This document shows positions 18,279-25,937 of a DNA stretch of 64,000 nucleotides, piece by piece; position 1 is the first letter of the stretch, and the number at the start of each line of letters is the position of its first letter. Location of the stretch: assembly GCF_028767185.1 (NCBI RefSeq), contig NZ_JARACK010000003.1:264098-328097 (forward strand). Reading direction: 5' to 3'. Position numbers and translations under genes: made by a program. This stretch comes from Mangrovimonas aestuarii (GTDB taxonomy: Bacteria > Bacteroidota > Bacteroidia > Flavobacteriales > Flavobacteriaceae). The notes beneath the pieces were generated by a model that was not told the origin of the DNA, searched no databases, and worked only from the letters and a program-made list of their open reading frames with translations.

Positions 18279-19118
18279 ATGAGATTAAATTTAATAATTC
18301 TATTATTTTTTTGTCATATTTCATTCGCACAGAACGAGTTAACACACGTTGTTTATTTTGATACCGATAAGTATGAAGTCCCTCCAACAGAGGAAAGTAG
18401 ACTTTTGTTATTCATGTCGACAATAGACACTTTGGATATTGAAAAAATATCCATCTACGGTTTTTGTGACGATAGAGGTACCGAAAACTATAATATGGTA
18501 CTTTCTCAAAATAGGGCCGATGCTATAAAAACCCTTTTTGCTAATAGCGAATTTGACGAATCCGTTATTACCAATGTAAATGGTAAAGGAGAGATTCTAC
18601 TTAAAATAGTTAAGGAAAATAATGTATCTAAAATAAGAGGTCTTAACAGAAAAGTTGAAATTATTGTAAAACCAAAGCCTGAACCCCAACCAGAACCAGT
18701 AAAAGAAAAAGCCAAAAAGAGTCCAACCGATCAATTAAAAGGCAATCTTAAGGCAGGTGACAAAATTGTTTTCGATAATCTATTGTTTAAAACGGGTTAT
18801 AGTTACCTTACTCCAGAATCTAAAAAAACACTAGCTAAAATCGCTGATATCCTTGTTGAACGGGATAATGTATACTTCACTATTGAAGGCCATGTGTGCT
18901 GTACACAAAACTCTAGGGATGCTGTAGATCGTAAGACAAAAAAGAGAAATCTATCGGTTGCCAGAGCCAAGTATATATACGATTATTTGGCTAAAAAAGG
19001 TGTGAGCGAACGTCGTATGAAATATGTTGGGATGCGTAGAAAATTTCCTTTGGGAGGTGATCCTAAGTTCGATCGAAGGGTTGAAATACACATTACTTAT
19101 GTTGGGGAGAAAAGCTAG
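18279..19118 (+). CDS. OmpA-family protein with two tandem OmpA-like domains
   Basis: The start is ATG 18279 (279 residues); an in-frame TTG two codons earlier is not needed. MRLNLIILLFFCHISFAQ is a signal peptide. The first OmpA-like domain (about 25-135) has GFCDDRGTENYNMVLSQNRA. A Pro/Glu-rich linker (PKPEPQPEPVKEK) leads to a second domain (about 155-277) with FKTGYSYLTPES, GHVCC and LSVARAKYIYDYLAKKG, ending FDRRVEIHITY. In the second domain the usual HTD is HVCC, so the diaminopimelate-binding Asp is missing. The stop codon shares CTAG with the stop of the convergent acetyltransferase gene. Confidence 0.83.
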   Translation: MRLNLIILLFFCHISFAQNELTHVVYFDTDKYEVPPTEESRLLLFMSTIDTLDIEKISIYGFCDDRGTENYNMVLSQNRADAIKTLFANSEFDESVITNVNGKGEILLKIVKENNVSKIRGLNRKVEIIVKPKPEPQPEPVKEKAKKSPTDQLKGNLKAGDKIVFDNLLFKTGYSYLTPESKKTLAKIADILVERDNVYFTIEGHVCCTQNSRDAVDRKTKKRNLSVARAKYIYDYLAKKGVSERRMKYVGMRRKFPLGGDPKFDRRVEIHITYVGEKS

Positions 19119-19561
19119 AATTTAACCATTCTTATATGTGGAATACCATCTTCCAAATAAGATTCACCAACTTCCTTAAACCCTAAATTGTTATAAAAAG
19201 TCTTTAAATAACACTGTGCAGAAATAGTAATTTGAGTTGTATTAAAATAATTTTCTACCGCCTTTATGGAAGCTTTCATAATCTCATAGCCATAACCGTA
19301 TTTCCTTTCTCTTTCCTTGACAACAACTCTTCCTATACTAGCTTGTTCAAAATAATCACCAGAACTAAAAATACGTGTGTACGATACCAAATTTCTGTTT
19401 TTATAACCTAAAATGTGCAGTGCCTTTTGATCTTTACCATCTACATCTTGATACACACAATCCTGTTCAACAACAAAAACCTCAGAGCGCAATTGAAGTA
19501 AATCGTATAACTCCGAAGTATTTAACTCGTTAAAAGGTTTTATGTGAATATCTAATGCCAT
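19115..19561 (-). CDS. GNAT family N-acetyltransferase (ElaA-like)
   Basis: The 148-residue protein begins MALDIHIKPFNELNTSELYD and contains LLQLRSEVFVVEQDCVYQD, the N-terminal signature of the ElaA branch of GNAT enzymes. The acetyl-CoA loop region is IGRVVVKERERKYGYGYEIM. ElaA-like proteins acetylate small molecules or proteins of unknown identity. It is the third gene of a likely operon rpiB - CDF - this gene (7-base gap), which does not obviously point to one pathway. Its stop overlaps the stop of the convergent OmpA gene in a shared CTAG. Confidence 0.85.
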   Translation of the reverse strand: MALDIHIKPFNELNTSELYDLLQLRSEVFVVEQDCVYQDVDGKDQKALHILGYKNRNLVSYTRIFSSGDYFEQASIGRVVVKERERKYGYGYEIMKASIKAVENYFNTTQITISAQCYLKTFYNNLGFKEVGESYLEDGIPHIRMVKF

Positions 19562-19568
19562 TTATATA

Positions 19569-20486
19569 CTAATCCTGAACTATAAAATCTTTTGAATCTT
19601 CATCCTTTTCAAACTCAGGTTGAATGTTTATATGATTAATATTAAATTTTTCATGAAGCAATTCTTCAACTTTTACAAGGATTTCATTGAATTCTGATAA
19701 AGTGATATTCTCTGTAAAATCCAAATGTGCTTCTAAATGAAGTTCCTCATCATTTAAACACCAAATATGAATATGATGAAGTTTTTTGACCTTGTTTATA
19801 GTATGTACTTCACGGGCAACATCCTTAACATTAATATGAGAGGGTGTAAACAACATCAACATTCTTGTAGATTGCTTTAGAAGATCGAATCCAACCCAAA
19901 TCAAATAGATTGCAATTAACAATGTTAATAAACTATCTACCCAATACATTTGGTAAAATTTCATAAGCAAACCACCTATTAACACTGCAACGCTTGCCAT
20001 CATATCTGTCAACAAATGGACATAGGCTGAACGTATGTTGATATTGTTCTCAGACTCTTTGTAAAGCAAAAACACACTTATTCCATTCGCTATAATTCCT
20101 AATAGCGACAACCATATAACCAAATTAGACTCAATAGGTTCTGGTGAATGAAACCGCTTAACAGCTTCAATAATTAGAATTATAGCAATAATAACAAGTG
20201 TAGAGGCGTTAACAAAAGCAGCAAGAATTTCTGCTCGTTTATAACCGAATGTTTTTTGGATAGATGCTTTTTGTTTGGAAAGAACAGACGCAATATAGCT
20301 TATTATTAAAGATATAACATCCGTAAAGTTATGAAGCGCATCACTTAATAACGCGAGACTACCCGAAATAAGACCTCCCACAACTTGGGCTAGGGTAATC
20401 GCCATATTTAATAGAATGGAAATTAACAAACGGCGACCCTTAAGGTCGCCATGTTGATGATGTGTATGATCGTGATGCCGAGACAC
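19569..20486 (-). CDS. Cation diffusion facilitator (CDF) family transporter
   Basis: The 305-residue protein starts with a His-rich cytoplasmic tail (HHDHTHHQHGD) and has six membrane helices. Conserved metal-site residues sit in LLSDALHNFTDVISL (D49 and nearby His/Asp) and in HLLTDMMASV. A soluble C-terminal domain with IHIWCLNDEELHLEAHLDF follows. These features match the Zn-type CzcD/ZitB group, which exports Zn2+ (or Co/Cd/Fe) by proton exchange. The upstream rpiB stop is 5 bases away, so the two genes are almost certainly co-transcribed. Confidence 0.92.
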   Translation of the reverse strand: MSRHHDHTHHQHGDLKGRRLLISILLNMAITLAQVVGGLISGSLALLSDALHNFTDVISLIISYIASVLSKQKASIQKTFGYKRAEILAAFVNASTLVIIAIILIIEAVKRFHSPEPIESNLVIWLSLLGIIANGISVFLLYKESENNINIRSAYVHLLTDMMASVAVLIGGLLMKFYQMYWVDSLLTLLIAIYLIWVGFDLLKQSTRMLMLFTPSHINVKDVAREVHTINKVKKLHHIHIWCLNDEELHLEAHLDFTENITLSEFNEILVKVEELLHEKFNINHINIQPEFEKDEDSKDFIVQD

Positions 20487-20491
20487 AGTTA

Positions 20492-20926
20492 TTAACAGCT
20501 TACCGGAATCTTCTCAACTCTATTAGAGTGGCGTCCTCCTTCAAATGCTGTGTTTAAAAAAGTGTCCACCATTTCCAAAGCTTGTGGCAAAGCAGTAAAA
20601 CGAGCTGGAATACTCAATACGTTAGCATCGTTATGCTGTCTTGATAAAGCCACAATCTCTTTGTTCCAACATAATGCAGAACGTACACCTTGATGTTTAT
20701 TGGCTGTCATATTGGCACCGTTTCCGCTACCGCATATTATAATACCAAAATCGGCTTTCTTATTTTCAACATCGGCGGCAACTGGATGTACAAAATCTGG
20801 ATAATCCACACTGTCATTACTATCTGTACCGTAGTTATTTACAGTAAAACCTTTACTCTCCAAGTGCTTGATAACCTCAAATTTATACTCGGTTCCAGCG
20901 TGGTCGTTTCCTATTGAAATAGTCAT
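20492..20926 (-). CDS. rpiB: Ribose-5-phosphate isomerase B
   Basis: This 144-residue protein matches the RpiB/LacAB family: IGNDHAGTEYK, GTDSNDSVDYPDFVHPVA, GIIICGSGNGANMTANKH (active-site Cys) and ALCWNKEIVALSRQHNDANV. It interconverts ribulose-5-phosphate and ribose-5-phosphate in the pentose phosphate pathway. It heads the likely three-gene minus-strand unit. TAACTTTA, one base off the TAnnTTTG promoter element, lies upstream on the minus strand. Confidence 0.95.
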   Translation of the reverse strand: MTISIGNDHAGTEYKFEVIKHLESKGFTVNNYGTDSNDSVDYPDFVHPVAADVENKKADFGIIICGSGNGANMTANKHQGVRSALCWNKEIVALSRQHNDANVLSIPARFTALPQALEMVDTFLNTAFEGGRHSNRVEKIPVSC

Positions 20927-21500
20927 ATTTTAATTGTGTTGAAATTAGGTTGTAAAGTTAATAAATATGCCCCACTATTTGGGTTGTGAAAACTATATTA
21001 ATAAACTGTTAATATCTATTTATCATTTTCTAAAACTTAAATTTTCAGAATCCATATTTTTTTACAAAGCAGAAGTAAATTCATTTAACAAAAAAATAAC
21101 TCCACTTTTTTTGGTCATCTTATCAAGGTCAAAATCGAACGAAATAAACAACGATTTTTAAATATTTTATTAAAATTTCATTGTCAACATTACCTATCAA
21201 CGGTTGTTAATAACATTTACATTCTCCTTAAAAAATAAGAAGTTAACGAATTTTTAATTGTTAATTACCTTGTAATGGCTCGTAAAAAATGTAAATTCAA
21301 AATAAACTTCAAAAAAGTTATACCAGTTATTAACAGACTATAATAACATACATTTAAGTTTTAAAAAAAATAAAAAGAAATTTACTAATAGTGTATACTG
21401 TGAATAACGTTAATATTTGAAAATTTAAAATTCAATTAAAAGGTATTATTCATAAGTATTGATATTATTACTGTAGCTTTGTTATGTCAGATTAAACAGA
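20927..21500. other. 574-base AT-rich divergent intergenic region between rpiB and rnr
   Basis: I see no convincing gene; a 64-codon frame at 20967-21161 has a low-complexity composition and no recognisable domain. The region must hold both divergent promoters. It contains several GTTAATA-type elements: 21008-21014, GTTAATAAC at 21206-21214, and its complement GTTATTAAC at 21326-21334. TGTGAATAA at 21401-21409 is TTATTCACA on the other strand, matching the loose DnaA-box consensus TTATnCACA. Long A- and T-runs are frequent. Confidence 0.5.
21474..21481 (+). promoter_or_regulatory. TAnnTTTG -7 element for rnr
   Basis: TAGCTTTG lies 19 bases before the rnr start codon. No well-spaced -33 TTG is present. 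Confidence 0.35.
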
Positions 21501-23744
21501 ATGGGAAGAAAGAAGAGAAAAAGCAAATCGAATAAGATTCCTAATCTTACCAATACGATTTTCAGTATCCTTAAGAAGGAACGTAATAAAACCTTTAACT
21601 ATAAACAGATAGCTGCTAAAATTGGAGTAAACGATGCCAGTAGCAGAAATCAGATAATTAAGAAACTTCACCAGTTAAAGGCTAAAGGACAGATAGAAGA
21701 AGTAGAAAGAGGAAAGTTCAAAGCTGTTGTAACTACAGAATATTACACTGGTACTCTTGATCTTACTGCTAAAGGCTCTGGTTATGTAATATGTGATGCT
21801 TTTGAAGAGGATGTTTATATTGCTTCAAACAATGTTAATAGAGCTCTTAATGGTGATAAAGTTGAACTCTATGTTTACAAACGTCCTAAGCGTGGTAGGA
21901 TAGAAGGTGAAATTACTCAAGTTTTAGAGCGTTCCAAAAACGAATATGTAGGTGTAATTCAAGTACATAAAAACTACGCTTTTGTAGTTGCTGATAGTAA
22001 TAAAATGTATAAAGACATTTTTGTCCCTATTAGTAAAATACACGATGCCGAAGATGGTGATAAGGTGCTGGTACGTCTTGAAGATTGGCCTGAGAATGCC
22101 GATTCTCCTTACGGTAGAGTACTTAAGGTGCTTGGTAAACCTGGTGATCACAATACTGAAATCCACGCGATTTTAGCCGAATACGGGTTGCCTTATGAGT
22201 TTCCTTATGAAGTTGAAGAGTATGCCAATAAAATAGATACCTCAATTACTGCAGACGAAATTAGTAAACGTCGTGATATGCGCGACATTTTGACCTTTAC
22301 TATCGACCCTAAAGATGCTAAGGATTTTGATGATGCTTTGTCATTTAGGGTTTTGGATAACGGTCATTACGAAATTGGTATTCATATTGCAGATGTATCG
22401 CACTACGTTAAGGAAGGAACAATTTTGGATGAAGAAGCTTATCAACGTGCTACTTCTGTGTATTTGGTAGATCGTGTGGTACCTATGTTACCTGAAATTC
22501 TATCTAACCAAGCTTGTTCGTTACGTCCTCATGAAGAGAAATATACCTTTTCTGCAGTTTTTCATTTAAATGATAAAGCGGAAGTTACCGACCAATGGTT
22601 TGGACGTACTGTGACTTATAGCGATGCACGATTTGCTTATGAAGAAGCGCAAGCTATCATAGAGTCCAATTCAGAATTAAAACTACCTAATTCTGAAGGT
22701 ATTAATGAGGTTATCAACAATATTGATACTACCATTCCAGAAGAGGTATCGCTTACCGGAACTAGCTATAGCACAGATCTTAACATAGCGTTTGCCATTC
22801 TAAAATTGGATGAATTGGCTAAATTAATGCGTGTAAAACGTATGAAACACGGTGCTATTTCATTCGATAAGGTAGAGGTGAAATTTAATCTCGATAAAGA
22901 CAATAATCCAATAGGTGTTTTCTTTAAAACCAGTAAAGATGCTAATAAGCTCATTGAAGAGTTTATGCTATTGGCCAATAAAAAGGTTGCCGAGTTTATT
23001 GGTAAACAAAAGCCAAAAAAGACATTTGTGTATCGTGTGCACGATGAACCTGATGAAACTAAATTAGCGGCTTTACAGGGTGTTGTTTCTAAGTTTGGGT
23101 ACAAACTCAACTTTAAGGACAAAAAGAGCACTACGGCCTCTTTAAACAATCTTTTAAGTGACGTGGTTGGTAAAAAGGAACAGAACCTTGTGGATACCTT
23201 GACCATTCGCAGTATGAGCAAAGCTGAGTATACGACTCATAATATTGGACATTATGGATTGGCTTTTGATTATTACAGCCATTTTACATCTCCTATCCGT
23301 CGTTATCCAGATGTTATGGCACACCGCTTGTTACAACATTATCTAGACAATGGGCAGTCGGTTAATGAAGTTGTTTATGAAGAGAAATGCAACCATTCTA
23401 GCAATATGGAAACTTTGGCCACGAAAGCCGAAAGGGATTCCATTAAATACATGCAGATAAAGTTTATGCAAGATCATCAGGATGAAGAATTTGTAGGTGT
23501 GATTTCTGGAGTAACCGATTGGGGAATTTATGTGGAAATCATTGATAATAAATGTGAAGGAATGGTACGTATCCGCGATATCAATGATGATGTGTATTTC
23601 TTTGATGAAGCCCAATATGCATTGGTAGGAAAAACAACCCATAATATTTACCAGTTGGGAGACGAAGTGGTTGTAAAAGTTAAGGAAACCGATTTGGTAA
23701 AAAAACACCTTGATTTCCACTTGATAGGAAAAAACGAAGATTAA
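21501..23744 (+). CDS. rnr: Ribonuclease R
   Basis: This 747-residue protein has the RNase R layout: a basic N-terminus, a winged-helix domain (about 15-75), cold-shock domains (about 75-240), the RNB catalytic core (about 250-590) and a C-terminal S1 domain (about 655-742). RNB signatures are TIDPKDAKDFDDALSF (catalytic Asp cluster), GIHIADVSHYVKEGT, YLVDRVVPMLPEILSN and HFTSPIRRYPD. It is a processive 3'-5' exoribonuclease that degrades structured RNA. The long Lys-rich tail of the E. coli enzyme is absent. It is a single-gene unit. Confidence 0.96.
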   Translation: MGRKKRKSKSNKIPNLTNTIFSILKKERNKTFNYKQIAAKIGVNDASSRNQIIKKLHQLKAKGQIEEVERGKFKAVVTTEYYTGTLDLTAKGSGYVICDAFEEDVYIASNNVNRALNGDKVELYVYKRPKRGRIEGEITQVLERSKNEYVGVIQVHKNYAFVVADSNKMYKDIFVPISKIHDAEDGDKVLVRLEDWPENADSPYGRVLKVLGKPGDHNTEIHAILAEYGLPYEFPYEVEEYANKIDTSITADEISKRRDMRDILTFTIDPKDAKDFDDALSFRVLDNGHYEIGIHIADVSHYVKEGTILDEEAYQRATSVYLVDRVVPMLPEILSNQACSLRPHEEKYTFSAVFHLNDKAEVTDQWFGRTVTYSDARFAYEEAQAIIESNSELKLPNSEGINEVINNIDTTIPEEVSLTGTSYSTDLNIAFAILKLDELAKLMRVKRMKHGAISFDKVEVKFNLDKDNNPIGVFFKTSKDANKLIEEFMLLANKKVAEFIGKQKPKKTFVYRVHDEPDETKLAALQGVVSKFGYKLNFKDKKSTTASLNNLLSDVVGKKEQNLVDTLTIRSMSKAEYTTHNIGHYGLAFDYYSHFTSPIRRYPDVMAHRLLQHYLDNGQSVNEVVYEEKCNHSSNMETLATKAERDSIKYMQIKFMQDHQDEEFVGVISGVTDWGIYVEIIDNKCEGMVRIRDINDDVYFFDEAQYALVGKTTHNIYQLGDEVVVKVKETDLVKKHLDFHLIGKNED

Positions 23745-23767
23745 TGTTTTTTAGTCTAATTGTCACA

Positions 23768-23806
23768 TCGAGTAGTTCTGGATTTTTTAAAACAGAATTG
23801 TATCGA
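23768..23806. repeat. Imperfect palindrome after rnr
   Basis: TCGA (23768) to TTCTG (23776-23780) faces CAGAA (23793-23797) to TCGA (23803-23806) around an AT-rich loop; the spacers between the paired blocks are diverged. It resembles the palindrome at 1078-1126 in having TCGA ends and TTGTCA next to it. It could act as a weak terminator, but no T-run follows. Confidence 0.35.
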
Positions 23807-23848
23807 GCTATATTTAGTAGTTAATTATCTTAAATAATATTTTATAAT

Positions 23849-24526
23849 ATGAAAAAAGCTATTGCTATTGTAGCCTTGTTAGTAAGCAGTTTAGGAATAT
23901 CCCAAAACACTATAGAAAAAACAATAGGTGAGTTTAGTGAACTAAAGGTCTTCGATCTTCTTGAAGTAGAACTTATACAATCAACTGAGAACAAAATCAA
24001 GATTGTGGGTGAAAATGCTGAAGATGTAGTAGTTGTCAACAAGAACGGAAAACTGAAAATCCGTATGAAAATTGATGACAAGTTTAAAGGTGAAAATACC
24101 CAGGTGACTTTGTATTATACAAAAATTGATATCATTGATGTAAATGAAGGTGCCATTGTAGGATCTCAGGATACCATCAAGCAATTTGAAATTGATTTAA
24201 GAGCTCAGGAAGGTGGGGAAATAAAAGTAAATGTTGATGTTAGTTATGTTCTGGTAAATTCAGCAACCGGAGGTAAAGTTGAAGTAAGCGGAACCACTAA
24301 AAAACAACAGGTTCAGATTTATACAGGAGGCGAGTTAGAAGCCAAAGCACTTAAATCTGAAGATGTTGAAGTAACGGTTAATGCGGGTGGTAAGGCTTAT
24401 GTTAATGCTTCAAATGATGTGAAGGCCAAGGTAAGGGCAGGAGGAGATGTTTATATCTATGGTAACCCTAAAACCATTTCCGAAGATAAAGTTCTAGGAG
24501 GACGTGTTGAAAAGGTGGAAGAATAA
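23849..24526 (+). CDS. DUF2807 (head GIN domain) putative auto-transporter adhesin
   Basis: The 225-residue protein has a signal peptide (MKKAIAIVALLVSSLGISQN) and then a repetitive beta-rich body: VEVSGTTKKQQVQIYTGGEL, AGGKAYVNASNDVKAKVRAG, GGDVYIYGNPKTI. Repeating hydrophobic/Gly/Asp strands of this type form the right-handed beta helix of the DUF2807 family, common in Bacteroidota. It is exported; its binding target is unknown. It is followed by the LysE-type gene after 38 bases, which has its own promoter element. Confidence 0.83.
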   Translation: MKKAIAIVALLVSSLGISQNTIEKTIGEFSELKVFDLLEVELIQSTENKIKIVGENAEDVVVVNKNGKLKIRMKIDDKFKGENTQVTLYYTKIDIIDVNEGAIVGSQDTIKQFEIDLRAQEGGEIKVNVDVSYVLVNSATGGKVEVSGTTKKQQVQIYTGGELEAKALKSEDVEVTVNAGGKAYVNASNDVKAKVRAGGDVYIYGNPKTISEDKVLGGRVEKVEE

Positions 24527-24538
24527 TTCCACAATTCA

Positions 24539-24546
24539 TATTTTTG
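24539..24546 (+). promoter_or_regulatory. TAnnTTTG -7 element for the LysE-type gene
   Basis: TATTTTTG lies 18 bases before the start codon at 24565, just after the DUF2807 stop. The T-run makes a chance match easier. Confidence 0.3.
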
Positions 24547-24564
24547 TGAAAATGTCCATAAACT

Positions 24565-25251
24565 ATGTATGAAGTAATCTTAAAGGCTATACCATTCGGG
24601 ATTATTTTGGCTTTTACAATAGGGCCTGTTTTTTTTGTATTACTGGAAACAAGTGCTACAAAAGGCTTTAGAAGTGCTCTAACCTTTGATAGTGGTGTTA
24701 TTCTAGCAGATATCTTCTTCATCATTGTAGCGTTTTACAGTACCAATAAACTAGTAGAAAAAATTGAAGACGATCCTAATTTTGTCATTTTGGGTGGAAT
24801 TCTATTGGTTGCTTACGGTATTATTACGTTTGTTAAAACCTCAAAATCCTTTAGATCGATTGTTAGGGAGTATCACAAAGTGGAAATTCAGCGTAATTAT
24901 GGAAAACTTTTTATTAAAGGATTTTTACTCAACTTTATTAACATAGGCGTATTATTGGGTTGGGTTGGGTTTATTGTATTGGCTAATTCCCTAACAGAAA
25001 CACAAAATGAAATTTATGTGTTTTTAGGAACTATTCTGGCAACCTATTTTATCATAGATATTTTTAAAATACTTGTTGCCAAAACCTTACGAAACAAACT
25101 CACACCACGGCTTATTTTTAAAACAAAAAAGATAGTAGCTCTGGTTATTCTTGGGTTTGGCGTATTACTTCTTATGCAAGGATTCTTCCCTAAAGAAAAG
25201 GAATTGCTAAAGGAAAAGATTGAAAAGATCAGCCCGATTAAAGAACCTTAG
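24565..25251 (+). CDS. LysE family translocator
   Basis: The 228-residue, strongly hydrophobic protein has six membrane segments, with GPVFFVLLETSATKGFRSAL at 20-39, the hallmark N-terminal region of LysE/RhtB exporters, followed by SGVILADIFFIIV. Members export amino acids by proton exchange; the substrate cannot be told. It ends at a strong terminator at 25270. Confidence 0.88.
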   Translation: MYEVILKAIPFGIILAFTIGPVFFVLLETSATKGFRSALTFDSGVILADIFFIIVAFYSTNKLVEKIEDDPNFVILGGILLVAYGIITFVKTSKSFRSIVREYHKVEIQRNYGKLFIKGFLLNFINIGVLLGWVGFIVLANSLTETQNEIYVFLGTILATYFIIDIFKILVAKTLRNKLTPRLIFKTKKIVALVILGFGVLLLMQGFFPKEKELLKEKIEKISPIKEP

Positions 25252-25269
25252 TAATTTTTAAATAATAGA

Positions 25270-25298
25270 AAAAGCCATGACAATGGTCATGGCTTTTT
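25270..25298 (+). terminator. Rho-independent terminator after the LysE-type gene
   Basis: AAGCCATGAC (25272-25281) pairs with GTCATGGCTT (25286-25295) around AATG, followed by a T-run. Confidence 0.9.
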
Positions 25299-25334
25299 TG
25301 TTATATAATTTTCATTATGCATCAGAAAAAGAAA

Positions 25335-25364
25335 AAACCTCCAAGTAAATACTTGGAGGTTTTT
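25335..25364 (-). terminator. Rho-independent terminator of the folB - tRNA-Cys unit
   Basis: AACCTCCAAGT and ACTTGGAGGTT form a perfect 11-base stem around AAAT, with an A-run on the left that becomes a T-run on the minus strand. It lies just downstream of tRNA-Cys. Confidence 0.87.
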
Positions 25365-25367
25365 TTG

Positions 25368-25438
25368 AGGCGTCGAGCGGATTCGAACCGCTGTACGAGG
25401 TTTTGCAGACCTATGCCTAGCCACTCGGCCACGACGCC
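25368..25438 (-). tRNA. tRNA-Cys (anticodon GCA)
   Basis: The 71-base minus-strand cloverleaf has acceptor arms GGCGTCG / CGACGCC, the D-arm start TGGCCGAGTGG, the anticodon loop CTGCAAA with GCA, and the T-loop GGTTCGAATCC. The discriminator base is U, as required by CysRS. The 3' CCA is not encoded (TCAA follows), so it must be added by nucleotidyltransferase. It is 48 bases downstream of folB on the same strand. Confidence 0.96.
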
Positions 25439-25486
25439 TTACATAGCGTGCGACAAATGTATAAAAAATATAGTTTTTACCACAAG

Positions 25487-25855
25487 TTAGTTTCTATTTT
25501 TTCTGCGGTCGGTTAATTTTATGGTTACCATTGCCACATCGCCACCAATGGGAGGATTTAATTTACTGACACTTACGCTAACCTTCTTCACTTTTTCTGC
25601 TTCATCAAAAATTCTGTTCAATATGCGTTGAGCCACGTGTTCCAAAAGTTTGGACGGAACAGACATCTCTTCCTTAACAATACGGTTAAGAAAAACATAG
25701 TCTACCGTATCGTTGAGATTATCACTATTTGAAGACTTGTTCAAATCGGCTCTAACTTCAAGGTCAACACGGTAATCGCATCCTATGGCTGTTTCTTCTT
25801 TTAAGCAACCATGATGGGCGTAAACACGTATGTTTTCAACTTTAATAACTCCCAT
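25487..25855 (-). CDS. folB: Dihydroneopterin aldolase
   Basis: The 122-residue protein begins MGVIKVENIRVYAHHGCLKE, where YAHHGCLKEE is the FolB N-terminal signature (active-site Glu included). Further matches are DTVDYVFLNRIVKEEM, LLEHVAQRI and VSVSKLNPPIGGDV (conserved Lys). It cleaves dihydroneopterin to hydroxymethyl-dihydropterin in folate synthesis; octameric family. It is divergent from glnS, and transcription appears to continue into tRNA-Cys. Confidence 0.93.
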   Translation of the reverse strand: MGVIKVENIRVYAHHGCLKEETAIGCDYRVDLEVRADLNKSSNSDNLNDTVDYVFLNRIVKEEMSVPSKLLEHVAQRILNRIFDEAEKVKKVSVSVSKLNPPIGGDVAMVTIKLTDRRKNRN

Positions 25856-25869
25856 AACATTATTTTTTC

Positions 25870-25877
25870 CAAATATA
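25870..25877 (-). promoter_or_regulatory. TAnnTTTG -7 element for folB
   Basis: Minus strand reads TATATTTG, 14 bases before the folB ATG. Confidence 0.45.
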
Positions 25878-25908
25878 GATTATTCTCTGTTCTTATCGTT
25901 ATTTCCTT

Positions 25909-25916
25909 TAAATTTG
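25909..25916 (+). promoter_or_regulatory. TAnnTTTG -7 element for glnS
   Basis: TAAATTTG lies 21 bases before the glnS ATG and 31 bases from the divergent folB element. Confidence 0.45.
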
Positions 25917-25937
25917 TAGCCTTATTTTGAATAGTAT

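Noticed and set aside
20967..21161. Possible 64-codon gene in the rpiB-rnr gap
   Set aside because: AT-rich, low-complexity translation with no recognisable domain or ribosome-binding context.
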